64,000 bases of DNA. It comes from Onthophagus taurus (taxonomy: Eukaryota; Arthropoda; Insecta; Coleoptera; Scarabaeidae). A program made the position numbers and the translations under genes. Shown one piece after another: positions 12,955 through 26,000 of the stretch. The notes under the pieces are model-generated. The model was given only the letters and a program-made list of their open reading frames with translations, was not told the origin of the DNA and did not search any database. Within the stretch, counting starts at the first letter, position 1. Each line of letters starts with the position of its first letter. The stretch spans positions 8,618,001 through 8,682,000 of the forward strand of contig NC_091967.1 in the NCBI RefSeq assembly GCF_036711975.1, given 5' to 3'.

Positions 12955-13770
12955 AGAAGGTTTATACCGGGAATTTTATATAACTTATTAACATATGAAT
13001 GCAGTCATAGTTACGAAACTACTCTGCACTTGTTCCACATAAAATGTCAAAAGTTTTGCAAAGAAAAAGTTTTGCTTGGAAAAAGGCCACCTCAAGAGAC
13101 GCACGGCTAAACCCGACACTTTCTAGTTCTAGGTATAGTGTTAGTTCTGGTTTTAGTTCAATGAAAATATGCTATATAACAACTAAAACTAGAACTAACT
13201 CTACCACTAGATCTAACACTAAACCTAGCACTGTAAACATTCGGAGATAATACTAGTGTAAAACTAGAACTAACACTAGACCAAGAACTAGAAACATTCG
13301 GGTTTAGCCGAACGTCTCTCAAGACGGCTAAACCCGAATGATTCTAGTTCTAGGTCTTGTGTTAGTTCTAGTGATAGTGCTAGTGTAAAACTAGAACTAA
13401 CACTAGACCAAGAACTAGAAGCATTCGAGTTTAGCCGAACGTCTCTCAAGACGGCTAAATCCGAATGATTCTAGTTCTAGGTCTTGTGTTACTTCTAGTG
13501 ATAATGCTAGTGTAAAACTAGAACTAACACTAGACCAAGAACTAGAAACATTCGAGATTAGCCGAACGTCTCTCAAGACGGCTAAACCCGAATGATTCTA
13601 GTTCTAGGTCTTGTGTCAGTTGTAGTGATAGTGGTAGTGTAAAACTAGAACTAATACTAGACCTAGAACTAGAAACATTCAGACATGTTACATTTTATAT
13701 GAGACAAAGTATAATACTGGTACTATAATTTTGTATATGTATTGCATTTTAACTGAAATTCACTGTAGAT
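12955..13770. repeat. Composite repeat: transposon flanks around CTAG locus d
   Basis: The left flank 12957-13060 matches the inverse of 1281-1360. Positions 13085-13690 are the clearest tandem CTAG array: the word GTGTAAAACTAGAACTA or GTGTAAAACTAG starts at about 13256, 13383, 13510 and 13637, a 127-bp period. The right flank (ATTGCATTTTAA then AATTCACTGTA, to about 13767) is shared with locus f at 20750-20785. Each unit is itself an inverted repeat with arms of about 50 bp. Confidence 0.8.
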
Positions 13771-14014
13771 ATTCCCGCAGCAAAATTTATAGTTCTCTTT
13801 CTCTCTTATAATAACGAACCAATTGGCTCAATTAATTAAACTGTGACATTTGTTCTACAATTTGTTCAGTTTGTGTTAGTTGAGAAGGATTCTTCGTCTT
13901 GAAAACTAGAAAGAAATGTTTTCTGAATTAAATTACTATAAATTGCAGGTTAATTTAAGATTTAAATCGTTTCACTATCTTTTTGTTAAATTTTTGTTTT
14001 CTTTTTATTTTCAG

Positions 14015-17000
14015 AGGGAAGCGACTCAAAGAGATGCGGACCGTGAAAGACGAATGCGTGCCGATAGTGAGGCCAGGGCCAAACAGGCTGTACAAGAAGC
14101 AGCGAGATGCAGATCAAGGCTCAAGTTACTTACTAGTGAATTTGCAAGGTAAAGACCGATCATTTTCTTATCCTTTTTTTTTATAATCCGATCCGGGAAA
14201 GATTAATAGTTTTAATTAAGTGTCAAGGGAGCAAAATTCGTCATTATCACGAGTTTTTAGGAGGCCGTATCGTAAAGAACCCCCGCCGTTTGTTACACTA
14301 CCCCTACTGTTAATACTGGTAACAGTTGGTATTAATTATGTTTCAAGTTGCAATCCTAAAAAGAATTTTTTTCTTTGTATATCGCAAATAATGTTACATG
14401 AGAACCGTTTTAATTAAAATTATTATAGATTTAAGTTGGAAGCTCCGAAGAGGTACGTAAGCCCCCTTGAAACATTCTCCGCTAAGTAGATTTAACGGTT
14501 TCCCTATCGCGGAAGATCACAACGCGATGCCAATTATCCTTCCACTTTGATGTGACATAAAGTAGATATCTCTGCAACCAATTCTCCCTTTTCCCTATTG
14601 GAACATAATCCCCCTTTCCACGACAGAAAAGCGGAAATAAAATAATCGTATTACATTGGAGCATTAAATCTTGACGATTTTTGTTAGTTATTTATTTATT
14701 ACAAGATTTTCTCGGCAAAATATCTAAAAAGTTAGGTTATGTTGTGAGTTTTGACGTATTGTGTGAAGTGTTATCAAATTTCTTTTCTATAAAAAAAAAT
14801 CATGATTTTTAATTTACAATATTTTCCAATTTGCTCTAATTTCTGTTACTATACCTATATTAGAATCGATAAAATGGGTTAATATCAATAAATAAGTATA
14901 AATTGTGTTTGGGATTGACACAAAGAGTATCAAGGTCAATTACGTTAAAACGTCAAATCTATTTTGGATTAATTTTTCGTTATTTTCTTACCTCGATTAT
15001 TTTTAAGTGAAAAATAGGTGTTAATCACAATGTTATCACAATTAATTTTGTGATAAAAGAAATACAAGAATTTTTTGTGATTGTAAATTTCAATTTAACG
15101 CATAAAGTCGTAGATTCAACTTCACGGGAAAATGATACCAACCTAAAAATTACGAAAGCACCAAGTCCAATTTTTATAATATAATTTTTGTTTTTAATTT
15201 AATAAATTTTTTAATTAACTTATATTTATAAATATTAATCGAAATTTGATATTAACGTGTGTAACATATAAATGAAACAACCAGAAGTCCGGCGCTGCTA
15301 ATTTTTCCTTTCTGTTATTTCTGTCCTTTAACGTGTTAACTTATATTTGTTATTTAACTAGTACTAGCACCCAACCCAACCCGAATGATTTTAGTTCTAG
15401 GTCTTGTATTAATTCTAGTGATAGTGCTAGTGTAAAAGTAGAACTAGCACTAGATCTAGAAACATTCGGGTTTAACCGCACGTCCCTCAAGACGGCTAAA
15501 CCCGAAACATTCTAGTTATAGGTCTAGTGTTAGTTCTAGTTTTATTTGTTATTCAGCGCTAGATTGTTGCATAATTTTCTTGTACTAAAAGTAGAACTAA
15601 CACTGGATCTAAAACTAGAATCATTCGGGTTTAGACGTATGTCTCTTAAGACGGTTAATCCTGAATGTTTCTAGTTCTCAGTCTAGTGTTAGTTCTAGTA
15701 TTGCACTAGCACTATCACTGGAACTAACACTAGATCTAGAACTACAAACATTCGTTTTTTTAGTGTTTCAATTGATTTTCAATTAAATAAAGAACTCTTC
15801 ATTTCCCGTTACGGGAAATCTCATAACTTCGGATACGAGGAAGTATTTACTGGATGAAAGGGGAACGAGGCGACGCCACTAAATCTCACCCTCTTCCCCA
15901 ACCCAACGAAGAGGTTATAAGGAAGTTTTTTATGACACACTACATCTTTGGGTATTGATCGTCTTCCAGTAAACGTGGTCGTCGTCTTGGAAAGCAAAAA
16001 CATAGAAACCGACCACGAAAATCGTTCGACTATGTAGAGTTCATGTTGGAAGAGTATTAAGAGATTTCATTTTGAACGTTCAAAATGCTAATAATAGATG
16101 TCGTTTCGTGGACGGCATCCAATAATAAAATTTCTACCTGAATTCTAAATCCCCGGTTTAATATCCGATTTAGAAAAGGAATTTTATTGATTTTGTTCAA
16201 GTGAATGGTGCTACTTAGATAAGTTATTATTGATTCAATTTTCAACGTGTTGGTTATCTGTTGTACTCCAGACTCGAGGATAATCAATCAAGAATACCTC
16301 TTTGTAATTAATCAACTTGGTCACTAATTAATCATCATTAACTCATATGTGATCATGTCTCTTTATTGTTTAGAATTTAGATGAGAAAATTTTAATGCTT
16401 TAGTAAAGAAATTTTAATAATTAAGTCTGAAAAGTTTTCTAAAGAACGAAAACAATCATTGAATAAGAGAGAAAGACGAACTTTTCCACTTAAACTCATC
16501 CATGGTCCGTTTTCTCACGTTAAAACGAACAAAAATAAGAGATCTCCTCGGTTCAATAGACCTGTCTCCTGTCCTAAAGAACTTTACCAACTTTACCAAA
16601 TCGATTTTCAACAGAAGTCTCAACAAGTAAAAGATATCTATCGGATGATGTTTAAAATGTGGTTAGAGTTAACCAATTTCAGACGCGCACCGTCATTCGA
16701 TTAGTTCTCGTCCTCGGTTAACGCGATTATGATAGCTTTCTCCATGACGAAGTCTTCGATCTTTGATGTTAAAGGAGAAAGAGGGATGAAGTGGCTTATG
16801 CCAAGGCATCTGACAGTGAGGGGATCTTCGCAAAGTGGCTGACGAAGGGATCTTGGTACCTTTCCATAGTTTAAGGACCCTTCAGAAATCCTCTCTCTCT
16901 CTACCGTCCTAACCACTTGACTACGACTGTCTGTTACCAATAGGAAGAGTAGCGGGACGAAAAAGTTTTATGATTCTTCCAGACCGAAAGGAATTTTTTA

Positions 17001-20000
17001 ACTTTTTTTATTTTTTAATATACTTTTTCTTTTTGTTGGAAAATGTAATAAAGGGAAAGGTTGGCTTTTAAACTAAGTAAATTAATGGTAAACGCCGAGT
17101 GCACTTGCTGCTCTAGGTTAGTGCATAGTTTATACGATCGTAAAAATAAATTTTAAGGCCGATTTAACCTTATTTTCAAGCCAGAGGGAAAAGGGTTGTA
17201 CGAAATGGAAGGTTTTTAGTGCGACTTTTGTTATCTTAGTTTATAACCACCAGACAAAATTAATTAAATCAAAAAAAAGTATTGCAAAAGAAATAAAAAT
17301 AAAGTTTTTAGGTTAGTTTTTTTTTGACATTTCGAGTATTAATCAAAAATGCCAATTAAATGAAAATTAAATAAAATAATTTGTATCGCGAAGTTAGCCA
17401 ACAAAGTTAAATTGACATTATACGTCAATGTCAAAAAATATTCTAAGCTTTCTTTTTTATATGTATAACTACAAACTCAAAATATTATTCGAAATAAACC
17501 ATGTCATTTCTACTAGAACGATTCGTGTTAATTTTAATTAGTGCAGTGGTAACACTGTCGGAAATCATCCGGGTTTATAATTGCATTAGTGGCGCTTTCT
17601 GTCTACGCAGCTGTAAACTAACACGGGCAACAAGGCCGAATTAAATTTTTTCTCTATCGATACATCTTTATAATTAAATTTTATTAAAATAATTCGGAAT
17701 CGGGATAAAAATTGATTCAATCTGGTCGATTAAAAAAGAAGTCGAACAAAAAGGAGTTTTGTAGCGGAATAAATAAGGGTCGCGTATCTCAACAAGACGG
17801 GGGTCCTTGTTAATTTCCGGTTGCGTCGCCGCTTTTAGACCGTAGTAACAGAAGCGACGGCGTCGTCTCCCCTCGATAACTAAGATATCGGCGTCTAAAT
17901 TTAATTAATAACGTCTAGTTCATGTGGGCGCCACGATATTTTGACATTATCAAGATCTGTTATGTTTCAGAAATGACCTTTAACGCACATTAACGTGATA
18001 CGAAGTACTTCTTTACTTTTTACTGTGTTTTATCTTATACAATTAAACGTTTCTACGTTGAAAAATTTAAATGTCAAATTAAACGTCAACATTAAACTTT
18101 TTATTTTTCATAACCTCACTTTTAATAAATGTCAAAATTTAAAATATATATTTTTGTGTGTTTACACACTCAAACCGTTTGCGCAAACTGGCTTTGTACA
18201 AGTAAATTGTTGCGTGTTAACGCTGGCCTGAAGTTTCCGTAAGCCAAAAAATATAGGTTGAGTAAAATCTGTCTTGATAGAAAATCGGTTGTGAGGTTGG
18301 TGTATTGGCATGAGCGTGTGAACGATGCTCACCTCAGTTTCGATCTTAGACATGTGCATTGAATGATAATATTCATTGTGGTTCAAAAATAAATGTGACG
18401 AAGAGTTAGATCTGATTGGAAAAGGATTAGCTCAACCTTTGAATTTTACTGCAAATAGATTTTCTGTTATCGGGAAATCATGGGCATCAAAATTGTGAGA
18501 GACGTCGATCCAGAACAAATTGTGCACGCAGAAAAAATAATAAAAGACGTGTTCTATGAGGCATAATTGCAGTATTCAGACTCCATTCTACACTCAGCAT
18601 TCATTACACGCTCAATCATCAACCAAAACTCAGCAATCATTCAGCACCCAGCAAAGTGCTGCAGATTTTTTTCGCAACCTCAGTGGAACGTTTGGAAAGC
18701 ATTTTTACACTACATCTTACATCCTTTTGTATTTTATAACTTATTAATAATATTCAATAAACTTACCTTGAGATAAGTGTCTTTTAATGCCTTGTAAATT
18801 ACGTCACATGATTCTGGAATTATAGCGCTTAGAGCTGATTTGGAAATAACTGCTGCAAATTTCAATTCCTAGTAACGTCTCCCAGTTGCCAAAAATCTCG
18901 TTCATTATGGTGGTTTTCATCGATACGCAAGTAGTTGCGAAAATCTTCAGGTTCACTACGTAGTTCAGCGATTAAATTGGTATGGGAAAATATATCCCGC
19001 TGTAACAAGCATGGTTTACATCATTTTTTTCTATTAGTCTTCAACTCTTACCCTTGAATTTCCTTAATTCAAAAAGTAAACTCTCCGGCAACTTAGACAC
19101 GCTTTCTTTAGCAAACAGGCTGTTTTCCCCAAACACGACGGAGACGGGGGATTCTTCTCTAGCTGTCCCGCCGGAGGGCCCTTAATAAAATAAGAGGAAG
19201 GCATTTAAATATACGGCAAATATTTGTTTCGTTTTAAGAGTTGTGTACGAAAGTTCCCCTTTTTAGTAGGAGTCTCCGCTTTTTATTTGAGTGTATCCGG
19301 TAGAAATTGAATTACACCGTTTCAAATATTTGTTGGTAAATAAAAAAAATATCGAAGATTTATAAATGATGTATATTTAGTTGCATAATCGCATTTTTTT
19401 ATTAATATCTTTTTCTTTTCAGAATGGAAGAATCAGTTAGATCTATGCTCGTTTATAAAAAGCAAGCCGAACAATTAAGACAAGAAAAAATAGCTTTAAC
19501 TGCTGCTTTTGAGGTAAGAAAATGTTTTCTTTTTTATTTTCAATTAAAAAAAAGTTTTTATCTCTTTCGTCTCTTTGACCACACCTTGGAAGTTAGTTAA
19601 TTAATTTAAATAAAAGTCCTGGGGGATTAAAAGATTTAATTAGTTTTCCTTCTTTCACCCTTTCGGGATCTTCCGATGGAAAAGGGATTTAAATTTTCAT
19701 CGTTAGACTTCGTAATGTATTTTTTAATTTTTTATTGACATCTAAAATATACTTTACCCGAAAAGGATTTGGTGTAATTTAAGTTTCCAAGCCGAGTCTG
19801 CCGACTTGTATTAAGTTCCTCGATTCAATTTACCGATAAAATTTTATGTCTTTTCAACGGTTTTGTTCCTAACCTCAACTTCCCCCTACTAATAATCGAT
19901 TATCGCCAGAAACCCGCTTTCGCCGACCAATTAACTGATACAATTAAGTTATAATTTACTGCAAAGCACGGGTAATACCTGCATTAGTTGTAATAGAGCG

Positions 20001-23000
20001 GTCACACGTGTAATATACCTTCTTGAATGTTATAACCTCGCTTTTCATAATTTAAGGATCACTTTGTAAATTTAGTTTACCACAAACGACTGAAATACGA
20101 GGAGATGGATTCATTGTTAGATAGAACTATTATATAAAGTGTTACCTCCCCCATTTTGAAGGGGGCCTCGAGGTTGTTTACTAAAGAGTCTTATCTCTAT
20201 TTAGGCAAGCCGAGTTTCTGTTTCCAAAAACAATACGGAAAATCTCTCTGAATACACAATGACGATAACTTACAAACAACTCCATTTTATTCAAAAAACT
20301 TTGTAAACATGTAAATAAAACATTTTTTGAATGACATTTATTTCTGTCAATGTCAAAAATTTTATTGCCAACCTCAAAAAACAAAATAAACTAAAATCAA
20401 AGTTATATTTATTTATGAATATGTTTACCTGGAAAATCATATAACACGCAATATATGAATGCAGTAACCATAGTTACATTTAAAACTAGAACTAACACTA
20501 GACCTAGAACTAGAAAGATTCGGGTTTAGCCGCACGTCTCTATAGACGGCTAAACCTGAATGATTGTAGTTTCAGGTGTTGTGTTAGTAGTTCTAGTTTT
20601 ACACTGTGTTAGTTCTAGTGATAGTGTATATAGTTTTGTATAAATAAATAAATAAAATATGGAACATAGTGATATCTTATGTTAACTAGCGCTACTTACC
20701 ACTGTCACTAGAACTAACATTAGACCTACAACCAGAAACATTCAGATATTGTACATTGCATTTTAAGTAAAATTCACTGTATAATTTCAAAAATGTTATC
20801 TTACTATTTAAACACAACCAATTTTTTTTTTAAACAAAACGCAAAATCTCCGCGTTCATACAACGGGCGGTGACTTTCCACCAGACAACCCACTCGGGTC
20901 GCTTTTTGGGGCTCCACCCCCTTCTCTTCGTATACACACTACAAAGCCCTATTGTACACACGTCTCGTGTGTTGGATATATTCAAACGTGGGGTTTGTTC
21001 GAAACTTAGCTTGCTGTAAACTGCAAAAGTGTACAGCTGGAACGATAAAGAGCCCCCCTTCTCTCTGCTCGGCGGTGATTAGTAGAAAAGGGATCCCCCT
21101 TTGAAGGGTAGGTTTTGACCCCATATTGATTCAAATGCGGTTTACTCACAGGATATTTTCAATTTTCCAATTTAAAAAATCCTGTTTTTATTACATTTTG
21201 ACAGTTTGCAAATTAACATAACCTTACTTACACTATTAACATAACCTCACATTAAAAATTTTAAATTTTAGGTTGGTTTCTAAAATTTAAACGTTTATTT
21301 TGATAATTTTCAAACGTGACAGTAACACAAATCATTCAAAACTTGAGTTGAACACCGTGAATACACAAGAGAAGTTTCTTGAAAGGTTTTGATTAGTTGA
21401 TATGTGCTTGAAATTCTGGAGAACGTCGATTATAAGGGGATAATTGGTACTTTGGGGAGAAACGACGCCTGGAGACTCCAAAATCGAACGGTTTGTGAAA
21501 GTGGGAAACTAAGGGGGTTATTGTAAGGGATGGTAATGGGGGGCTAATTATAATCGGTGGATGCATTGAAAGTACTTCAATTCGTTTAGGGATAATTACG
21601 GGATAACTTTAGTTTAAAAAGTTTGTGTTGTTTTTAGTGAAAATTTACAACGATTGGCCCCGGTATAAACTGTATGATCCGAATTTAATGGGGCCCAAAA
21701 ACGACAAGTTATTCCGTCCAATAAATAAAACGTTGACGCTCGAACGTTTTTGGGGGGCCCCACCGACAGGACCGTATCTGGGTAATTTATAAACGCGGTT
21801 CTGCTTTGAATTTATGATATCGGACGCTATTAATGAGAGATTTACCGTAAAATACCAACCTCGTTTAACGTCAAAACAAATTGATTAAAAACTTGGAATT
21901 TTAGGCTCACATTTTAAACCACCAAATTGATTCGGGTATTATATACACGATTTTTAATAAGATTTGAAATTCTAACCTCACATTTTATATTTTTCGATTT
22001 TGAAATCGAGTTATTTTATTAAAGTTATTTTAGAAAGTTCATTCAAGGTGTAAAATCAACATAATCCAATCTTTATGAACCTCTCAGTATATTATACCTA
22101 CTCAAAATCCTTCCGTAGGCGTCCTAATTGACTGGTTCACGACACGGGATTAGATTGAAACACCTCGGTGAGCTCTTATTTAATTAGATTAAGAGCTTAT
22201 CTCGAGCAAAACGGTCGCCACGCCGAACGTTATTCGTGAAAACTGGGTCAATTCTCTTTTCTCATCACACTTTCCCGGATTTTCGGGTAAAAACCCTCCG
22301 TTACTACACAAATTGGACTACGTTAAAGGGGCCAACACCCCGAAACACATTCATTCGAACCTCATCAAATACAATAAACCTTTATAATTATCTTGAGATC
22401 CCATTCAATAATTTTCTTAATTAAATTTGAATTTTGAACATAATTTATTTGTTTTTGAAGTAAACAAACATTATTTGACAACTGACAAGATATTAAAAAA
22501 ACTAACTTCACGCGGTTACTAGTTTAATTTTTGATTTTACTCATAGATGGCGTTTATATAGTTTTAAGAAACGTCAAATTGGTTTTATGTCAAAGTGTTA
22601 ACCTCCGCAAACGCTGAATCCAACCACAACTTAGTACTGGCCAAAATAATCATGAAGACTCATCAAAAAACAAACACAAAAATAGACAGTATCGCATCTT
22701 AGAAACGGACAACATTAAGAAGCTGCCTGGCAAAAAATAAAATGAAATATACTCAAAGCCGCCGAAGAGGTTGTGGGAAGAAGAATATCTAATAAATCTA
22801 CCAAACGAAATACGAACAACAACAACATCCAATACATCAAGAGAGCGCATTGTGAAAAGTTCTCTGCAGACTTGGAACATGACCTTTATGGAGGCCAGAG
22901 GAAGGTTTGGAACATGTTAACAAAAGAATCATTCGAACAACAGAGATGAGGAGAATCTACGATCCATAGCAGGCTGCACCCTGAGGGACCATAAGAGAGG

Positions 23001-26000
23001 CGAAGACATCAGAGAACATTGCGGTATCCAAGATATAGTCTGATGGTCCCGAACCAGACGTCGCGCATGGAGGGGCCATATTGAGCGGATGGATGACAAC
23101 AGATTGCCGAAAATTGCAAGGGATGGTGCCCAAGATTAAAGAGACTTCCTGTACGTCCGCCCACAAGGTGGTATGAAAGTTGGAATTCATCAAAGGCCTT
23201 AAAAAGAGGAAGAAGAGAATAATTATGAACTAAAATATCAATCACATGACATGATAGTATTAAAGTGGGAACTATTAATATCGTATTGTTATTTTGTAAG
23301 GTTAAGTTCTACCTTCCTCCTGGTGGGAATCTTGAATTCGTTCAAAAATTTATATAAATATAAATATACGCATAGACAACCACTTTAGCACTTTTGACAT
23401 TCTAGTTACCTATACTCTATAAAATTCAAACTAACTCTCTTCATTGTACCAAGGTCCGTAAAGTGCATTGTACCAGGTTGACCAGAGACAGCAGAACGCG
23501 TTTTGAAGCTAGAGACTGAAACGAAGTAATTTATCTCAAATATACTGCTTTTTCTAATTAAACACTCTTATTATGAAAGTTATGTATTTTTCTTTTTTTA
23601 TTTAATTACATAATGTATATACTTTAATAGAATACTTTTCTCTTAAAACGTCAGCGTCTGTAACACGTGACGTCACGATTAGGGCATATCAGGGGGTTTA
23701 CTTTTCATACGTTGAAATCCTTCGTCTGGCCAACCTGGTAGAATACACTTTACGGACTTTGCATTGTACCAAAACGAGACCTTATTTCAGCTCTATTATC
23801 GAATTACGGATAACTAACTTACTTTTGCCACGATAACAACACAATTTCACCCCTTTTATACGTTTTCGTATAAACGTTCTCTCTCTCATTTTAAAGTTTA
23901 ATCTGTCTCTGTTTGTCACGTTTTAGATGTTGTGTATATGTTTTGTGTGTGCACAACACGGGCAGAATGGGGGGGTTTGAGGGACTTCCCGGAGGACATC
24001 TTTTTATTAATTCGTAGCCGCAGGGGACTCGGTCTCTCCCCAAAAACGCGTCGGCTTCCCCTTTTAGTTTAAACGTAAGGGTAAAATTGCCGCTGCACCC
24101 CTAAAATGCTATTCGGTGCGATAAGTTGCATACTATGCGCACCATTTAGTTCATTTTAGTTTTATAAGGGTAGTAAATGTAAATTAAACGAAAAGGGGGT
24201 TATTTTGAGTAGTTTTTAATTTAAAAATAAGCTTTTAATTGTTAAATCAATTTTGTTGATAGACTCGTGAGGTTAAATGATATATAGGTTGATAAATATA
24301 TTTTAAAAGAGTTAAAGTTTTCGTATCTTTGTTGGCAAGTTTACAACTTGTCTTAGGATTTAGAGGACTTGTAAAAAGTGTTGTGGAGAAGTCGTAAAGG
24401 CATTAAAAGTTAGACGTAGACGAGTTTTACGGAAAAGTTGGGACACATCGTAGCCGTATAAATTCTTTTATTCTATTTTAACCCAATTCGAAAGATTTAT
24501 CAGATATTGCACCTTCCCTCGTATTTTCAAGGAAATATTTGAAAACAGAAATCAATACTACATTTTTATTCAAGTTGTAACTTTTACAACTTCACAAACA
24601 ACTAATTTATTTTTATTATTATTATAGAATCGGTGCCAACAGTATCAAAACACAGTCGCAAGATTAAACCAAGAAATTTTTACGCTTCGCCAACAATTAG
24701 AACAAGTTACAAATTCATCCCAAGAAGGTTTACTTCAAGCTCAATCGGCCGCTTTACATCGACAAGCTGAAGAATCTCGCAAACAATACGAAAGGTGCTT
24801 AGACGACGTTGCTAATCAAGTTGTTAAAGCTTTATTAGCACAAAAGGTGATTAAAATTTGTATTCCCTTTAACTACTAAAGTTGTTAAAGTTTAACACTA
24901 TGGTAATAAAATATTTTTTAGGGTTTAAGAGAAGAAGTTGGTAATTTAAATAACAAAATACTCGAATTAGAAAATCAAAATCGAGCTCTAACTTCAATGT
25001 TAGTCCACCAATTACGCGGTGACATCTCGGAAAGTGATCAAAACCTTTCTAGGTTAGCTTTAGAAGACAAACAATCTGATAATAACACTTCCGCTGACGT
25101 TTCTCCTACGAATCTAATGAAATCGAGCCTTAATTTCAAAAATTGTAGCTCGTTTAATTCGGAGTTTCTTTTACCGTCGCCGAATTATAACGAAGAATCA
25201 TCTTCGTCGCCGGAAAGGGTGGTTAGTCGTATCGAAAAGAGATTATCCGCGGGTTCGGATATTTTAGATACGCGATTTTCTTTGGAAGATAAAAAAAGAC
25301 ATCAAGTTTTAACGCGGCTTTGGACCGAACTAAAAGGAACGGAGGTAACCCCAAAAAGACTAATTGAAGCTTTAAGTAGCGTTGATTCAACACTTTGGGT
25401 ACCACCACAACGCCCGGTTTCTTTAAATCTTCAATTACCAATATTACAAGCTGCGAAATATAGGAGATCGCGACCGGTTTTAGCACATCAAAGTAGTAAC
25501 TCAAAAAGTGAAGAAGAAACAACCGGAAACGAATCGCCGGAAAGCAACGGAAATAGAGACGAGGGGTACTCAACTATGTCTTCAGATGTTCAAGCCGAAG
25601 TTACACGAGGATCCGGTGGTGATGCATCACAAGGACGGGGATTGGAAGATTTAAAAGAGGAAGAATTATTAGGCGGTGGTGAAACTAGACTTTTGGTAAC
25701 TGACAATAAAGATCCGGATATTCTTTACATTCCGTTTAATTTACTTAATTTGAAACCAAGAAATAGTTTTCCACCTGGTAAAGATATTATACCTTTTCAA
25801 CATATCGTTAGAAGCTTTTCTGATTCACATCTTTGTATTAAAATTACTACATCACCAAGTCCTTATTATACTTTTACATCACCTATTTCAAGTAGTCCAA
25901 GTATTGTTTTAGTTGATATTACTGAGAAGACAATAAATCCTTTAAGAAGAACGAAAGGAACCGCTAGTTTATTAGGTAAGTTTCAAAGATTAGAGAATCT

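Larger units (their letters stand above)
19514..24627 (+). other. Second large NCKAP5-like intron
   Basis: A 5.1-kb intron bounded by GAG|GTAAGA and TTATTATAG|AAT. It carries CTAG locus f, a LINE 3' remnant at about 22640-23215 and a TIR element at about 23453-23761. The remainder is AT-rich with no gene signal. Confidence 0.6.

Noticed and set aside
16459-16704. 81-codon + frame
   Set aside because: Basic peptide without recognisable family, inside an NCKAP5-like intron; no exon signals.
18480-18780. Possible LTR or gene tail with AATAAA
   Set aside because: CA-rich words and a poly(A) hexamer suggest an LTR, but no partner LTR, TG..CA border or primer-binding site was found.
25223-25573. 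116-codon minus-strand frame
   Set aside because: Antisense shadow of a coding exon of the NCKAP5-like gene; no domain.
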